Of a stretch of DNA of 64,000 nucleotides, positions 32,201 through 44,530 are shown in pieces (within the stretch, counting starts at the first letter, position 1; each line of letters starts with the position of its first letter). A program made the position numbers and the translations under genes. The stretch covers positions 10,510,920 to 10,574,919 of the forward strand of contig NC_133938.1 in assembly GCF_031877795.1 (NCBI RefSeq). The letters run 5' to 3'. This stretch comes from Strix aluco. Its lineage: Eukaryota; Chordata; Aves; Strigiformes; Strigidae. Below the pieces are notes generated by a model that saw only the letters and a program-made list of their open reading frames with translations, had not been told where the DNA came from and did no database searches.

Positions 32201-35200
32201 TGAGCTGATTGGCAGGGGTATAAATGCAAGCAGGCTGACCTGTGTTGTACCTGAGTCGTGTCACTGGTGGGCTGTGAGGTGTCTTCTAGTGCAGAAAACC
32301 TGGACACGGAGTGTGGGTCAGGTAATGGTGCCCACACAGAAACCCATGCTCCCCTGCCTGGCCCCCGGCACCACCGCGTCCCTGACGATGATGGCAAGTG
32401 CCATTGCCCATCAGCCAGGGGAGGCTGGGACCGCGTGGAAAGGTCTGCAGGAAAAGGTGCCAAATGTCAGGTTCTTGCTGTTGGGGTCACTGTCTCCAGC
32501 TGGGGTGTCAGGTGAAAAGGTCCCTTTGGCTGCAAGACACTGAAAGAATTGCTGCAGCACCTTTTGCAAGGCAAGCACAAGGAGGCCACTCACTCATCAT
32601 CTTCCAGCACAAGCCAGAAGACAAATTAATGCCTGATAAGGCGATGATGGGAAAGACCTGACCAGAGAGCTTGTCTTTAAAGACAGCTGTGCAGCATAGA
32701 TTTGATCATTCTCAAATGATCTCATGCAATTTTGTGGATGTTTCTGTTCTTTTGATGGAAGACCTGTCCCATTTTCTAGATCTAGTCATGGTGGACTGTG
32801 GTCAAGAAGATGGCAGAGAAGCTTTTACAAAGCTTGTTCTTCTACCATGCTGCTCCCTCAGGGTTAGTTTGAACATCACCTAGATGGCAAACTCTTTGGG
32901 CAAGAACCTGCTAGTGATGTCAAGGGCTTTCCACCTTGGCCTAATTTGATGCCTGATGAAACTGATGGAAATTTTTTTTTTCTTTCTGAATTTATTGGGA
33001 TTTTCCTGAAGTCATCTGATAATGAAGTTCTTGAAAGAGAATCTAATTATTCAGTTTTAGAATGTCATCCCCCACCAATATGACTTCTTAGTTCCTTTTC
33101 CTAACTGTAGAAACATTGTAGAGGAAAAAACATAGTAGGAAAAAGTCATTGGGAAGGAAAAGCAAGTGCATTTGTAATAATGATTAATAACATTTTTGAC
33201 ATGCTCGAGAAAAGGGACTTTCTCTTAAACCAGGCAGAGAGCCAGGAACAGTGGGAATATGAGCAGAGCCTGGGAACAGTCCTGCCGGCAGTATTTTTAG
33301 TTCTAATTTTTTGACCTGGTTCCATCGGTGCCTTCAAGGACCATTTGATCACATGCAGCCAAAATATCAGCCAGCCACAACTGTCCTAGACTGCAACCAT
33401 TGCTATTTTTTACCAAAATAAGGGGAATATTAATCACTAGATCTCCTATTTCACTGCAGTTACAGGTTTGCTTTGAATACTCTGTGGGTGAGGAGTGTCT
33501 GTGACCTTCAAGGCCACCAAATAGCTCAGTCAATTCCTGCCTCCACCAAGAGGGAAATGAATGGATGAGCTATGATCACATCCTTCCACCTAGTTATCTG
33601 CAATTAACAATAAGGCCTGATTTTTCCCGTCGCACAAGGTCGATGAGGTAAAGTCAACCACCTGCTAAAACTGGAACCCAAACTTGCAGGAAGTTTAAGG
33701 TGATGTTTTGGCCTTAAAGACCATGTCCTAAAGTTATCGGGAGGTTTGTTCCAGTAAAATACAATGTGAGGGGAAAAATAAGATTTGAAAGAGCTCCAGA
33801 GCTCAGTATTAACTGCACATGTGGCATTTTGATCCATTTCCATAAAGCATAACATAATATTTGCTAAAGAAGGAGGAGGAGGAAGGGGAAAAAAAGACCA
33901 CAGTTAATATTCTCCTTCGGATCCCCCATTTGCTGATTACTCTGCAAGCTGTGTAATTGGGTGTCTCTGGCAATATGATGAAATGTGCCACAAACATCAA
34001 AAAATGGTGCTATATTAAATCTGCTTTTCATAATCTCTTCTCATTTCCCAGACCTGAGACATTTTATTCAATTTTTCCTGACTAAGTTGATATGTAAAGC
34101 CATATAAACATATAAATGCAAATAAATACATATATATTTTTCAAATGCTCATCGAAATAACGAAGATTTGCATCAAGGCTCTCTCACATCACTGTTAGCC
34201 AAATAAACTAATTTTTTTAAATGTTGCATTATTTTTAAGAATAGTTTATGGAGCTACAGGCTACTTCTTTGTATTTCATTAACAAGCCCAACTCTAGCTA
34301 TCATGTTTCAGCCTTATCTTACCTGATTAGAAAATCATTTCCCTATTTGCATTAAGGGCAAAAATCTATGCAAAGTCACCATAATGTTATTCAAACCCTG
34401 GAATAGCAGTGAAGATCCTATTACACACTGGGGTTGGCTCTGTTTTCAGGAGCTGCAAGTCCAGAAGGGACCATGCTGGTCTTTTATTTTAACCTGCTGC
34501 AAGGCACATGTCAGAGAAACCTATCTTGCCTTTGACAAAGCAAATATTAATAATGGCTAAGTGACTTAAATACCTGCAACTTTTGTCCCTTTATCACTTG
34601 AGGCTTTTGCTTACATTTTACTTTGTGTCTTCAGGATTTGTATGCCCTTTTTGGATGAAGGCTGGCTTTTTGCTCAGCCCTGGGAAATTCTTCAGCTCCA
34701 TTCCTCTGGACTCTTCTACTGCCAGGTACAATCAGTCCAGCATCCCCAGGCAAGCGTGACTCCCCAGTGGTATGAAGCCCAGCCTCCCTGCTGTCAGACT
34801 GCAGCTGATCCTTTGCCTTTTGCAGTTGATGGAGGAAAATATTTTCATTGCTGTAGTGACAGGATAGTGTCCAAGTGGAGATGCGGTAGGACTGCATCTT
34901 ACCTACGCTTGGCTTACCAGATAGAGCCTGGAAGGTGTTTAGTTTTCTGACTTGTACAGAAATCAACAGATGTCAGTGAAATAGTTTTCTCCAAGTCCTG
35001 ATTCACCAAGGACTCACCTGGGAGGTTCAGGCAGGACCTGCAATTAGTCCTAGACTCACATCCATGTTGCAGAACTAGGAGCAGGGTGTCTGTGTTGCAC
35101 CCTTGCAGCCCTAATACTGCTTCTCTTTCACAAACCTGCACCCCAAGTTGTTTTCCTGCCAAGGGCAGGGCAGCGCTTGGCCAAGTCCACTTCTCAACTT

Positions 35201-38200
35201 TGCTTTTCCTGGAAGCCACCAGACTGGAGGCCATGCTCGCAGACCTTTGAGATTTCAGCAGCGTCTACTCTGCATGGTTTTGCAAATCACCTTCCTAACA
35301 AGTGCTGAGCAGGGAATGCAGGGGGGACCTAAAGCAAAGTTAATTCACTCACACACAGAGGCAAAAAGCATATCCAGTCCATCAGCAAGGTACGGATTTC
35401 CTTCAGCTTGGCTTTCTTTCAAACACGTTGGCTCTGCATTAGTAAAGCAAAATATCAGAGTGTTGGACTGCACTCTATCCACAAGAAAACAGATGGGCAA
35501 ACTGATAAACAGGTGTGTAAGGTTATTTCAATAAACATAATGAAAGGTCCAATAAAAGATGTTGTTGGTAGTATTTTTCATCTCCTTGAAGATCAAACTT
35601 CCTCCTTATGTTTTTTATGGGCATCGTAGTGGAAAAACACATCACACAATGACTGGTCCATTCTGGGACATGACTGAGAAATCTGGGTAGGTTTATAACA
35701 GCCAACATAAAATGATATGAACTGACACAAAGTGCTCTGTGTTGGGGACACTGTCTGCACAGCACTGTTTTTCACTCCACTGCACGCTGTGACTGTCCAG
35801 CTATCAGCACAGCTCACGCACAGTTTGCAAAGCCCCTCAAACCATGGGGTTGTTCCTCCTGCACTGGGGAGAACCAGGGTGCTGAATGAACAAACCCAAG
35901 GTCACTCCATGACCTGCAAAGCAAACTAAGGAGGTCCCTTTTACAGAGTGCATCATTAGCAGGGGGAGCTCCTCTCCACAGGACATTGGGAGGCTAAAAG
36001 TTGTACCAGGTAAAACATGGTATTGGACATGGGGATGGGATCTGACTGGAGCTCTTCCACGTGAAAAGATGCCCATGGGGTGGCCCATGGGGTCACACCA
36101 CCATCAGGAAGCTCAGGTGAGGCACCTGCTATTCCCAGACTGACTTTGGAGCTGTCATTTTTGCACAGTCCACCCCTTACTGCAAAGGCAGCTGCAAGCA
36201 CAGTTTAATCCCAAGTGCAATATTTATGCTAATTTCCCCATTATTTCTTTCTTATGGAGTCAATTAACATGTCATGAGTGCCACAAAGTCTCTGTGAATT
36301 AAGCCAAATGGTCCATCTCAATGGTTTTGTGGCCATGGCAAGGGTGGCTGCCGGGGACAGGAGATCATCTCTCCAAGGATGCCATCAAAAGGAGCAGAGA
36401 AAAACAAAGCAGTTCTGAAGCCAGCTTAAAATCTCAGAGCTGCCCTGGGAAACATGTGGAAAAAAATTGAAATCCACTGTGTTACCCTGGAAAAACTGAT
36501 GGATTTTCATGTGTACAGTCTTGTTCTTTAGTTAAAAAATGAACTTTCCTATAAGAAGATAAATCACTCGCCTGGTGGAAACGGCTAAGCTCCCTTCAGT
36601 TTGTGGTTGTTGAAGGCAAAAAAAACTACTTAAAAGTTATGTGTCAGCTCCAGTTTTGCTTCATGTCATCAAAAAAAAAAATTCTTCTGACACCTCCCAT
36701 AGTCCAGCCTCCTCCCTTTCCCAAGTAAAATTGGGAACCGTCTAGTAAAAACTCCTCGTGATTGCCCTGTGGAGACCACCAAAGATGAAACTCTTCCCCT
36801 GAGAGATTATCTGCTGTAGACAGACCAGCATGTGGAATTAAGGACATATTTATTGCTGTGTCAATGGATGAGAGAAGCGTCACAGCTTCCTGAAGACCAG
36901 CCCTGCTCCACCCTAGCTCTCTCCCCTCAGCTAAGCCATCCAACGTGTTTGCCTCACCTCCCTGTAACAGGCACCTTAAAGGAAAAAAAAAAAGGCCTTC
37001 TGATCCACTCTGAAACATGAGATATCTCTCAAACCCTCAATAGCATCTTAATTTCCTCTCCTTGCTCTCCGTGCTGGAGACGATTACTCAGGCAGGAATG
37101 TTTCTGAAGTAAGACAAAAAAAAATTACATTAGTGGGGAACAATGGAGGGGAGACCTGATGGAGCAGAAGAAGTGAATTAGTTTTGCCTTCGAGACACCC
37201 ACAGAGAAAAGAAAGGTGTCTGGGTTGCCTCAAAGTAATTCCTCCGTGCACAGAACTCCTCTAACCAGCTTAAACAAAGAGACATGAGAGATGTGCTTTT
37301 GATTTCAGCCCCATTTCCCCAATTCTGTTTGTTTGCTTTGCTTCCACCTGCATTTTTAAGTCCCTTCACCTCCCAGGATGTTTGCAGGGCTATGTTACCT
37401 GCAGGAATGTGTCACGTCTCCATCAGGTCTCAGCACAAGAGTTGCAGCTGGGAGGGGGCTTCACATCTGCCCATGTTCCTGCAGATTTCAGTGGGAAGAG
37501 GGGAAAGAAAAGAAAAGCATCAACCGAGATGGAGCTGTTACATTTTCAGAATTGAAATTTAAGGACAAATTAATGTGGGATACCCCAAAACAGCACAGGG
37601 TAAGCAAGGGGAAATGGGAAAGCAGGGGAACGAGAAAAGCTTTTCACGTAGGGAATCTGGAAGGGCTGAAATCCCAAATAGCTAGGATTTTATCTAAATG
37701 CTTTTAAGGTCCAGATTATCACATTTTTTCCTCATTTCGCTTTATTTTTTAACTGTAAAAACAAATGTTTCTTTTTAACATTAAGCAGAACCTCGCTAAG
37801 TGGGCAAATTTTATTATTTTTTTCCCCCAATACCTGAAAAAAATTGCTGTGCTCCTGCCAAAAAAAAAAAAAAAGCCCTGCTTTTCATTCACCCTTACTT
37901 AAAAGAAATGTTAACGTTAAGCCCTCGAAGCCTGAATCGGGACCTCAGCTCAGCCCTTTCAGTTGGCCTTTAAAACACCGCTTTTTGGCACATCTCTGGG
38001 GGAACGAGGGGCTCCTATCTGCTGAACTTTCAGACTGTCAGGCCAAACAAAAGCAAGCGCAGCTCTCTTTTTCTTGAGGATAAAGTAGAACACACACCAG
38101 CCAGGACGCCTTGTACATTGAAAAATTCCTGTGCTGTCACGCTTAACTAATAAATTGTCGAGCTATGTAAACAGGACTGGGGATGCTATTTATTTATTTA

Positions 38201-38574
38201 TTTGTTTAAAAGAGGGGGAAAAAAGCGTCTTGTCTGAAGGTTGCTTGCCAAATGCATGTCAAACAGTGGGAGGAAGGAAAAATCAACAACAAAGGAGTTT
38301 AAAGACAAAATATTAAGAACCCCAAATTGGGTGAAAATTGCTTTCTGACAGATATCACCTATTGCAAACGAGACAGAAATACAAGTAATCTTGTAAAATG
38401 AAAGCCAAGGACAGACTTGTACCTGCCTTAGATGAATAAGTATCCCATTATCTTGAAGAATGAGGGCCCCGGGCTGTGATTATGCCACTATTGTATTCTA
38501 AACAGCATGGTTTGTCAAACGGAATAAATCCTAGCAAAACCAAATAAAAAAAGGGATCCAATTTGAAGCCCAGC

Positions 38575-38745
38575 ACACAATTTATTATTTTGTTTAATGT
38601 CGCCCTCTCGATGTTACTGATTATTGGGCAAATAGCGCCGTGTTTAAGCATGTGTTTAGAGTCGCCTGTCCCTCTCACAGGCTCCCAGCTGTCACCTTGA
38701 CTGTCACCCAGTATCGGCGAGCTGTTTGCTGCCACCGGTAGCCAC
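38575..38745. promoter_or_regulatory. possible conserved regulatory element
   Basis: Several CpGs survive here (GTCGCCCTCTCG, AGCGCCGTG, GTCGCC, TATCGGCGAG) in a setting otherwise nearly free of CpG, next to TTTAAT and GATTATTGG homeodomain-like words. Retained CpGs in intergenic sequence suggest constraint or lack of methylation. This is inference only. Confidence 0.25.
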
Positions 38746-41700
38746 CTCCAAGCTCACCAGCCTTAGCTTAGATGGCCACAGTGCAGGCCAGACTCTTGGG
38801 GAAAGAAATTCAGTATTTGGGTTTCTACTTGGATGAGTCTAGTGGTGACTTTGATGTAATGAAGAGCACTATGCACCGTACTGGCAGTGCCAAACCAACC
38901 AGGAGCTAATGGCAGACAGTTGCATCATAAATTTATGAGGTAGAAGCAAATTTCTCACTGATCTTCTTCTCCTTTATGGATTTGGTGTAAGAGCCCATCT
39001 CCCACTGATTCTTGAAAAGGTCTCTCCTCTTTCAAAGGTACCATCCCTTGTTTTATGATGTCTCAAGCTCAGTTAAAAAAAAAAAGAAAGGCATTTAAAA
39101 GGGCCAAACAGATTATATAGATTATTAGATGTTATAGAATAAATACTTGATATCACTTTATCTGCTTGAGTCACAGGGTGGGACTGGACATGAAGCTGCC
39201 CTTACACAAGGTAGAGGCATTGCTGCAACGTTGGGATTATGAGTGTTAAGGAGGCAGATCTAGTCCCCTTTGCATTCAGTTGGCTTCCAAAAGTTGTGTT
39301 GCTCTCCTGGAAAATTCCTCAGAAAGGTGTCCCTGACGTCTCCCAGTTACGCCCAGCAGTGGGTGTTCAGGAAAATCTGGTACAACCACAGACGAATGCA
39401 AATGGGAGTGAAGGAACATGCATGCTGCTCTTGGGCAGGTGCTTGGGGAGCAGTTTGCTGGGGAAGGAGCATTACAGTGGTTCCCATACCTTGGCTCACC
39501 TTGATGGAGTTATTGTAATTTCTTGACATAGCTTTGAAGGTGCTCCGAGTTCCCCAAATGTGAAAGGAAGCCAATAACACTGTCTTTAACTGGCATAATC
39601 TATTCATCACGTTTTCATTTGTATAAACCCTTGAGTTACATAAAAACCACTGAGCCAGGAGCAGAATGGGAGAAGGAATATGTGAGTGATACATGTGGAC
39701 GTTGACCACAGAGCATCTTTTGCCCAAACAGCTCTTGTGATGCTCCCTTCTGCTCCCATAACCCTGTCTCTTTGTGCTCGCCTTGGACGAGGAGTGATCG
39801 TTCATGTTCCAGTACTTTAAATGACTGAGGATTATTGAAAGCATGAGTTTTGAGTGTGAAAATACAACAGTTTGTCAGCTCCTTGGGGCAGGAGCTCTTA
39901 TGGCATGCAAGTAGATTGCCCTCACGCAACAATGGCTGATCATAGCAGGGAGCGACGTGACAAAGTCTAGGAGTAATAGCAAGGAATGATGGATTTAGAG
40001 AGTCAAAAAAAAAAGTGGGCACATTTTATTTAGGCAAAGTTCCAATTGAAATCAATAAGAACCACAGAATGTAGGCTCGTAGTTTGACCTGAAAGCATTA
40101 TTTGTTAAGGACTATGAAAAACGGAGGAATTTTAAAAATCTAATTTATTTTACATCATTTTGTGTGGGCTATTTAATTTTCCTGAGCTTCATTGCTTTTG
40201 GACATAGTAATATCATTCACTCCCTGTTTCACTCAAGTTTCACAGTATTGCCAACCATGAGCATCAAGAAAGCTACTCTTGAGTCCCTAAAATAATAAAT
40301 GAGATTTTGTCATGTAGATAAAGGACTCCTTGACTTCAGCATTCAGCTGTGACATTTCTGTAACCCACAAGGGAGAAACTAATTTAAAAGGAGACATACT
40401 TTCATATTCACAGGTCTCCAGGAGCTGGGGTTTAACCTGTTTGGCTTTCACCCCCTCACTCCCCAAATATTGCAAACTCTGGGGAAACAGTTCCTCTTGA
40501 TGGATTTCTACTGCTTCTGCTGAGTTCTTTGTCAACGTGTCTCTTGACAAAGTTTTCCTGATATTTTAAATCAGGCAAGGGCCACAGAAAACACAATCCC
40601 TCATTATAGAATAGCTACATGTAGTCAGGATCCAGAAAGCTAATTTGTTCCTTTTCCCAGCTATTTTGATCAGCCCAGAAATTATATTACCTGCAAGACT
40701 TCCTTCTCCAACATAAACCAGAAATGATGGCAAGGTTTTTGTTTGCTTTGTGCAGAACAAGTGAAAAACATTCCACGCCCACATAGTCTAAATATATTAG
40801 TCAAACGAAACCCAGATTTCCCTAAATGAATCTGAATATCTTACCAGAAACTATTCTTTTCTACTGGAACATATACATCTGAGAGGACTCACATGGGTCC
40901 ATCTGTTGTGTTGCAGGTTGGGAAAGGTGAGGACACTGGCCCCTTCAAAATCTTCTCTATTATAAGGTCCTATCCTGTAAAAAAGACAAAAACATTTTAC
41001 AGGTGGAAACATCAAAAGCCTGTATGCCCTTAGCTCTCTGAAATGAGCACACAGGGAATTTAATACTACTTGATTCCATTGCCCAGGCAAGCTCTGTGTG
41101 TTTGTATTTTTGTGTTATATGAAAGTAGCTTCAAAATTTTCCAAAATTTCTTCTCTTTCAGAAGTCTTTTTGTCTCTGTTGGTTTTCAAAATATACTTTC
41201 TTTTTTTCCCCTCCCTATTTCCAAATTCTTCTGCTTTTCTGGAACTTCTGTTTTCTATCATCTGGAACATTCAGAAGCAAGTCCCAAATATTTCCAGTTA
41301 AGTTCCCACCAGGATGCCAATCCCACCTGAAAAAAGAAGGAGAAAAAGAAAAAAACAACAACAAAAATGCCCAGTGAAAACCATGAAATCCCACGCAAAA
41401 CCCCCCAAAAAATCAAGAAACTAAGCTTGGAACTTTCAAAAGGGAATACTCTCCCCTTAATGTAGAAGTTTGCACCTTAAAATCCTCCAGCCACTTCAGC
41501 ATTAGCCACCATTGCCTTTTTTTTTTTTTAATTATTTTTCCCAAGCAACTGGGCTGCCTGACCACGACACCCACAGCAACCCTCTGACCCCCTCTCCCAG
41601 CCTCTGCGTCATGGGGTGAAGCTTGCAAGAGCCCACCTCCCCATTCAGGGCGACGATTATGCTCTCCCCGCTACACTGAAAGCCCTGTGTGGAGGGGAGG

Positions 41701-41749
41701 GAAAGAGGGGAGAAGAATCCAAAGGCATTCTGGCACCCCGGCCCGATAA

Positions 41750-41905
41750 GAAACTTTAGCCCTATTCAGCAGCTGACAACCGCTTGTAGAATATGATCTT
41801 AATCCTGTTTCTAACATTCTTTCGCCCTTTGGCCGCCCTATTCCAGGCTGTATTCTTCTAACCGTCGCTTTAGCAAATCCCCCAAATAGAATTACTGGGG
41901 GGAGA
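41750..41905. promoter_or_regulatory. possible regulatory element with K50-type TAATCC site
   Basis: This compact, repeat-free stretch contains TAATCC at 41800-41805, the preferred site of K50 homeodomains such as OTX and DMBX1, with retained CpGs on both sides and an AATTACTGGGG word at its right end. Function is inferred from composition only. Confidence 0.25.
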
Positions 41906-42734
41906 TAAACATCAAAGGGAAATTCAAGAAATCTACAGTAGGTTCACACAGTAGGGGAAAGAGGGGCAGGTGGGGACTAGTGGAAAGGGCTGTCTCTCCC
42001 CTTGCCCTGCGTCCTTTTCTGGTTGCATTCCTAAGGGCTGCCTCGCTGGCTATCCTCAGAGTGGCCTCACAAACCTGCTCAGCAGCGTGCTATTTTTAGT
42101 ATTTATTTTTTATCCTGCTTGAGGCTTTTTTTCCTCAGGAGGATGAGAGCCCAGTGGTGCAAAGCGTTGTATGTAGCCATCACGTGTAAAAATGACCCTT
42201 TTCTCAGGCAGGTGCATCACCTCAATGGAGAAGATGGAGGTGGGAGAAGGAAAGGACGTTTTCCTGGTAGGAAGCAGAAATGGAGACACACCGAGGGACT
42301 TGCCCAGCAGCATGCAAGAACTCTGCTGTAGAAATTAAATGTGTGAATATAATTTGGGAGCTCCCAGTAATTCCCATTGGAAGCAGGATCCTTCAGCACT
42401 CAGAGACATGGAAGTCCCATGGCTTGCCCTGAAGAGCTTCCCAACATAAGTTACCAACTCCTGCATGGAAGGAGCCTCAATCTGAGCCCATAAGAAGCAT
42501 TCATATTTGTCACACAACTGTGAGTCTCCTTGGCTGTGCAATTAAAAGAGCACCACATGCTACACCTCTGGCGCTAAGGAAAAGGTGGGACTCTGAGGAC
42601 GATGCCAGTCTCTCCATCCTGTCTCACCTCAGTCCTCTAGAAACAAAGGACCTGCTTTCTGCTTACTGTACAGTTGATGAATAAGGATGAGCCCTACCAA
42701 CCCCAACTTCAGATGCTGTCTAGCATGACCAAGG

Positions 42735-42795
42735 TGAGGTATAGACCAGATGTCCTCCAAAGACCCCTTCCAACCCAAATTATTTCTCTAAATAC
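42735..42795 (+). mobile_element. CR1 LINE 3' fragment
   Basis: GACCAGATGTCCTCCAAAGA followed by CCCCTTCCAACCCAAATTAT closely matches the 3' end of avian CR1, sense orientation. It is a short truncated copy without coding capacity. Confidence 0.7.
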
Positions 42796-43099
42796 TGTAA
42801 TTCAAGAGGAACTGCCTTACAACAAGGCACAGAAAATGTGGGTCATTAAAGAGAGTGCAGATAATTGAGAGAGCTAAGTTATCCCCAGCACTGCAAAAGC
42901 ATCCCCTTACTAACTCTCCCAGGATCACCATCTTTCATGCTGGCTCTGGTTCACAGTTGCATTCACACTAGCTCCATCAGCACTTTCTTCCTAGCCCCTT
43001 CTAGCAGCTGCAGCTGACATCTGCTCCAAGAAGGGCACAAAGATGATGGAGCCATACTTTTATTCTATAAGATGATGGTATGACAAGAGACAAAAGCCA

Positions 43100-43325
43100 C
43101 CACTTTCAGCTTGGGAGACTTGGCCTGAACATCAGGAATTCCTGATGGTGATGGTGGTACAGCCCTGGGGGAAGGACACCAGAGGCAGGGCATCTCCATC
43201 CTTGGAGGATTTCAAAACTTGGGTAAAAACAGCCATGGCCAGCCTGACCTGGTGTTGACAACAGCCTTGCTCCAGGCAGGAGGTGGGTCTGAAGATCCCA
43301 GAGATGCCCTAGCACCACCCATGCA
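43100..43325 (+). mobile_element. CR1 LINE fragment (3' region)
   Basis: The order of words is that of the CR1 segment before the 3' tail in sense orientation: CATCTCCATCCTTGGAGGAT, TTCAAAACTTGGG, then GCCTGACCTGG and a GCAGGAGGT..GGTCTG block. It is diverged and carries no ORF. A perfect 18-bp palindrome lies at 43130-43147. Confidence 0.75.
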
Positions 43326-43536
43326 TGCTCCTCAGTTGCCAAATGTTTAAAAAGCAGTTTTACTCTGAAAAAAAAGCTGTTGTAAGAAGAGCACTGTGAG
43401 ACTGTGTAGCAGCTTCCAGGAGGTAAAAATCTGATCAGCTATAAAAGAATAGAGACACCTAAAAGTAGAGCTCCCACAACCCATGCTAAGGGATTAACTT
43501 TCAGTTAAGAAACAGGGCGGCCTTCACCTTGAACAA

Positions 43537-43660
43537 GTCTCAGAATCACAGAATCATCTAGGTTGGAAAAGACCTTGAAGATCATCCAGTCCAACCATTA
43601 ACCTAACACTGACCATTCTCAACTACACCATATCCCTAAGTGCTATGTCAACCAGTCACA
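43537..43660 (-). mobile_element. CR1 LINE 3' end, antisense
   Basis: The reverse strand ends in GATTCTGTGATTCTGA-type octamers, preceded by the typical block that reads on the + strand GGTTGGAAAAGACCTTGAAG then ATCATCCAGTCCAACC. This is a CR1 copy in the opposite orientation to its neighbours. The right boundary is approximate. Confidence 0.8.
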
Positions 43661-44214
43661 GATGCCTGTTTCGCTGCTGTTGTCTCTGTTGCCCCATTAC
43701 ATGTAGTTTAGAGAAAAGGCTTCACATTCTTGGTTCTGTTTTTCCTGCTTGTCAAAGGAGGCTGAATATCCTTGTACATTTGTTGATGCTCTAGAGTCAC
43801 AACTCCTCATATTACCTCAAACCTCAAGATCCCATCTGGATTGCAGTGGATCATCACCAGTTATCAGAGTATGACCTATGGTAGAGTCTTTACAGATCTT
43901 TTCTCTTGCAATTATATGTCAAAACTTGTTGTATTCCATGCAGAAAACCTTTGAATCTAGCACACTGATGAAGAGGTCTACCTTACAACAGTTATTTTGC
44001 TTTCTTTTAACTCATTTTGTGGTTTTGGAATCTTGCTTATGCAGAGAAAGCTGTGTGGGGGTAAGAGACACATTCCACATTTTCATCACATTCAACAAGA
44101 GGGAAAAATCATGAAAGAGTGTGCCATTTGCAGCCTACACAACTGCTGTCAAAGATTTTCGGTGTAACTGCTTGATTTAAGCCATACGATACCCATGAGG
44201 TACTTTTACAACCA

Positions 44215-44530
44215 TGGACAACCCTGATAGACCCCACAGGACATGAGGATGTGTCTTCTCTCTACTCATCTCTGAGTAGAGAGACCTGAGATGGAAAACC
44301 ATCTCTGTTTTGAGCACCACTTCAAGAAAGATGTGTATTAGCTGGAGAGAGTCTAGACAGAAATAGTGAGAAGAACTGGAAAACAGCATCCATAAAGAAA
44401 AATTAAGACTGTTGATGTTGTGTAACCTGGAGAGACAAAAACAAAGGGAGTTTCAGATATATGCCTGCTTTACTACATAAAGGGCTATTATAGAGCAGGA
44501 ACTAGTCCCCTCACTATATCCTCAGAAAAC
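44215..44530 (+). mobile_element. probable old CR1 LINE fragment
   Basis: Word order resembles the CR1 region upstream of the tail: AGCTGGAGAGAGTCTAGACA, GTGTAACCTGGAGAG, ATATATGCCTG..AGGGC, and AACAGGACAAG. Divergence is high, so boundaries are uncertain. A strong hairpin (44257-44284) lies near its left end. Confidence 0.55.

Larger units (their letters stand above)
26761..41700. other. intergenic, no gene recognised
   Basis: This is unique-looking sequence without protein-like frames. It holds an A18 run (29191-29208), T and A runs (about 31538, 37858), small GGA repeats near 33868, and several AT-rich stretches that may be regulatory. One stretch (38575-38745) is singled out separately. 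A spare AATAAA at 27180 may belong to a longer DMBX1 3'UTR. Confidence 0.5.
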
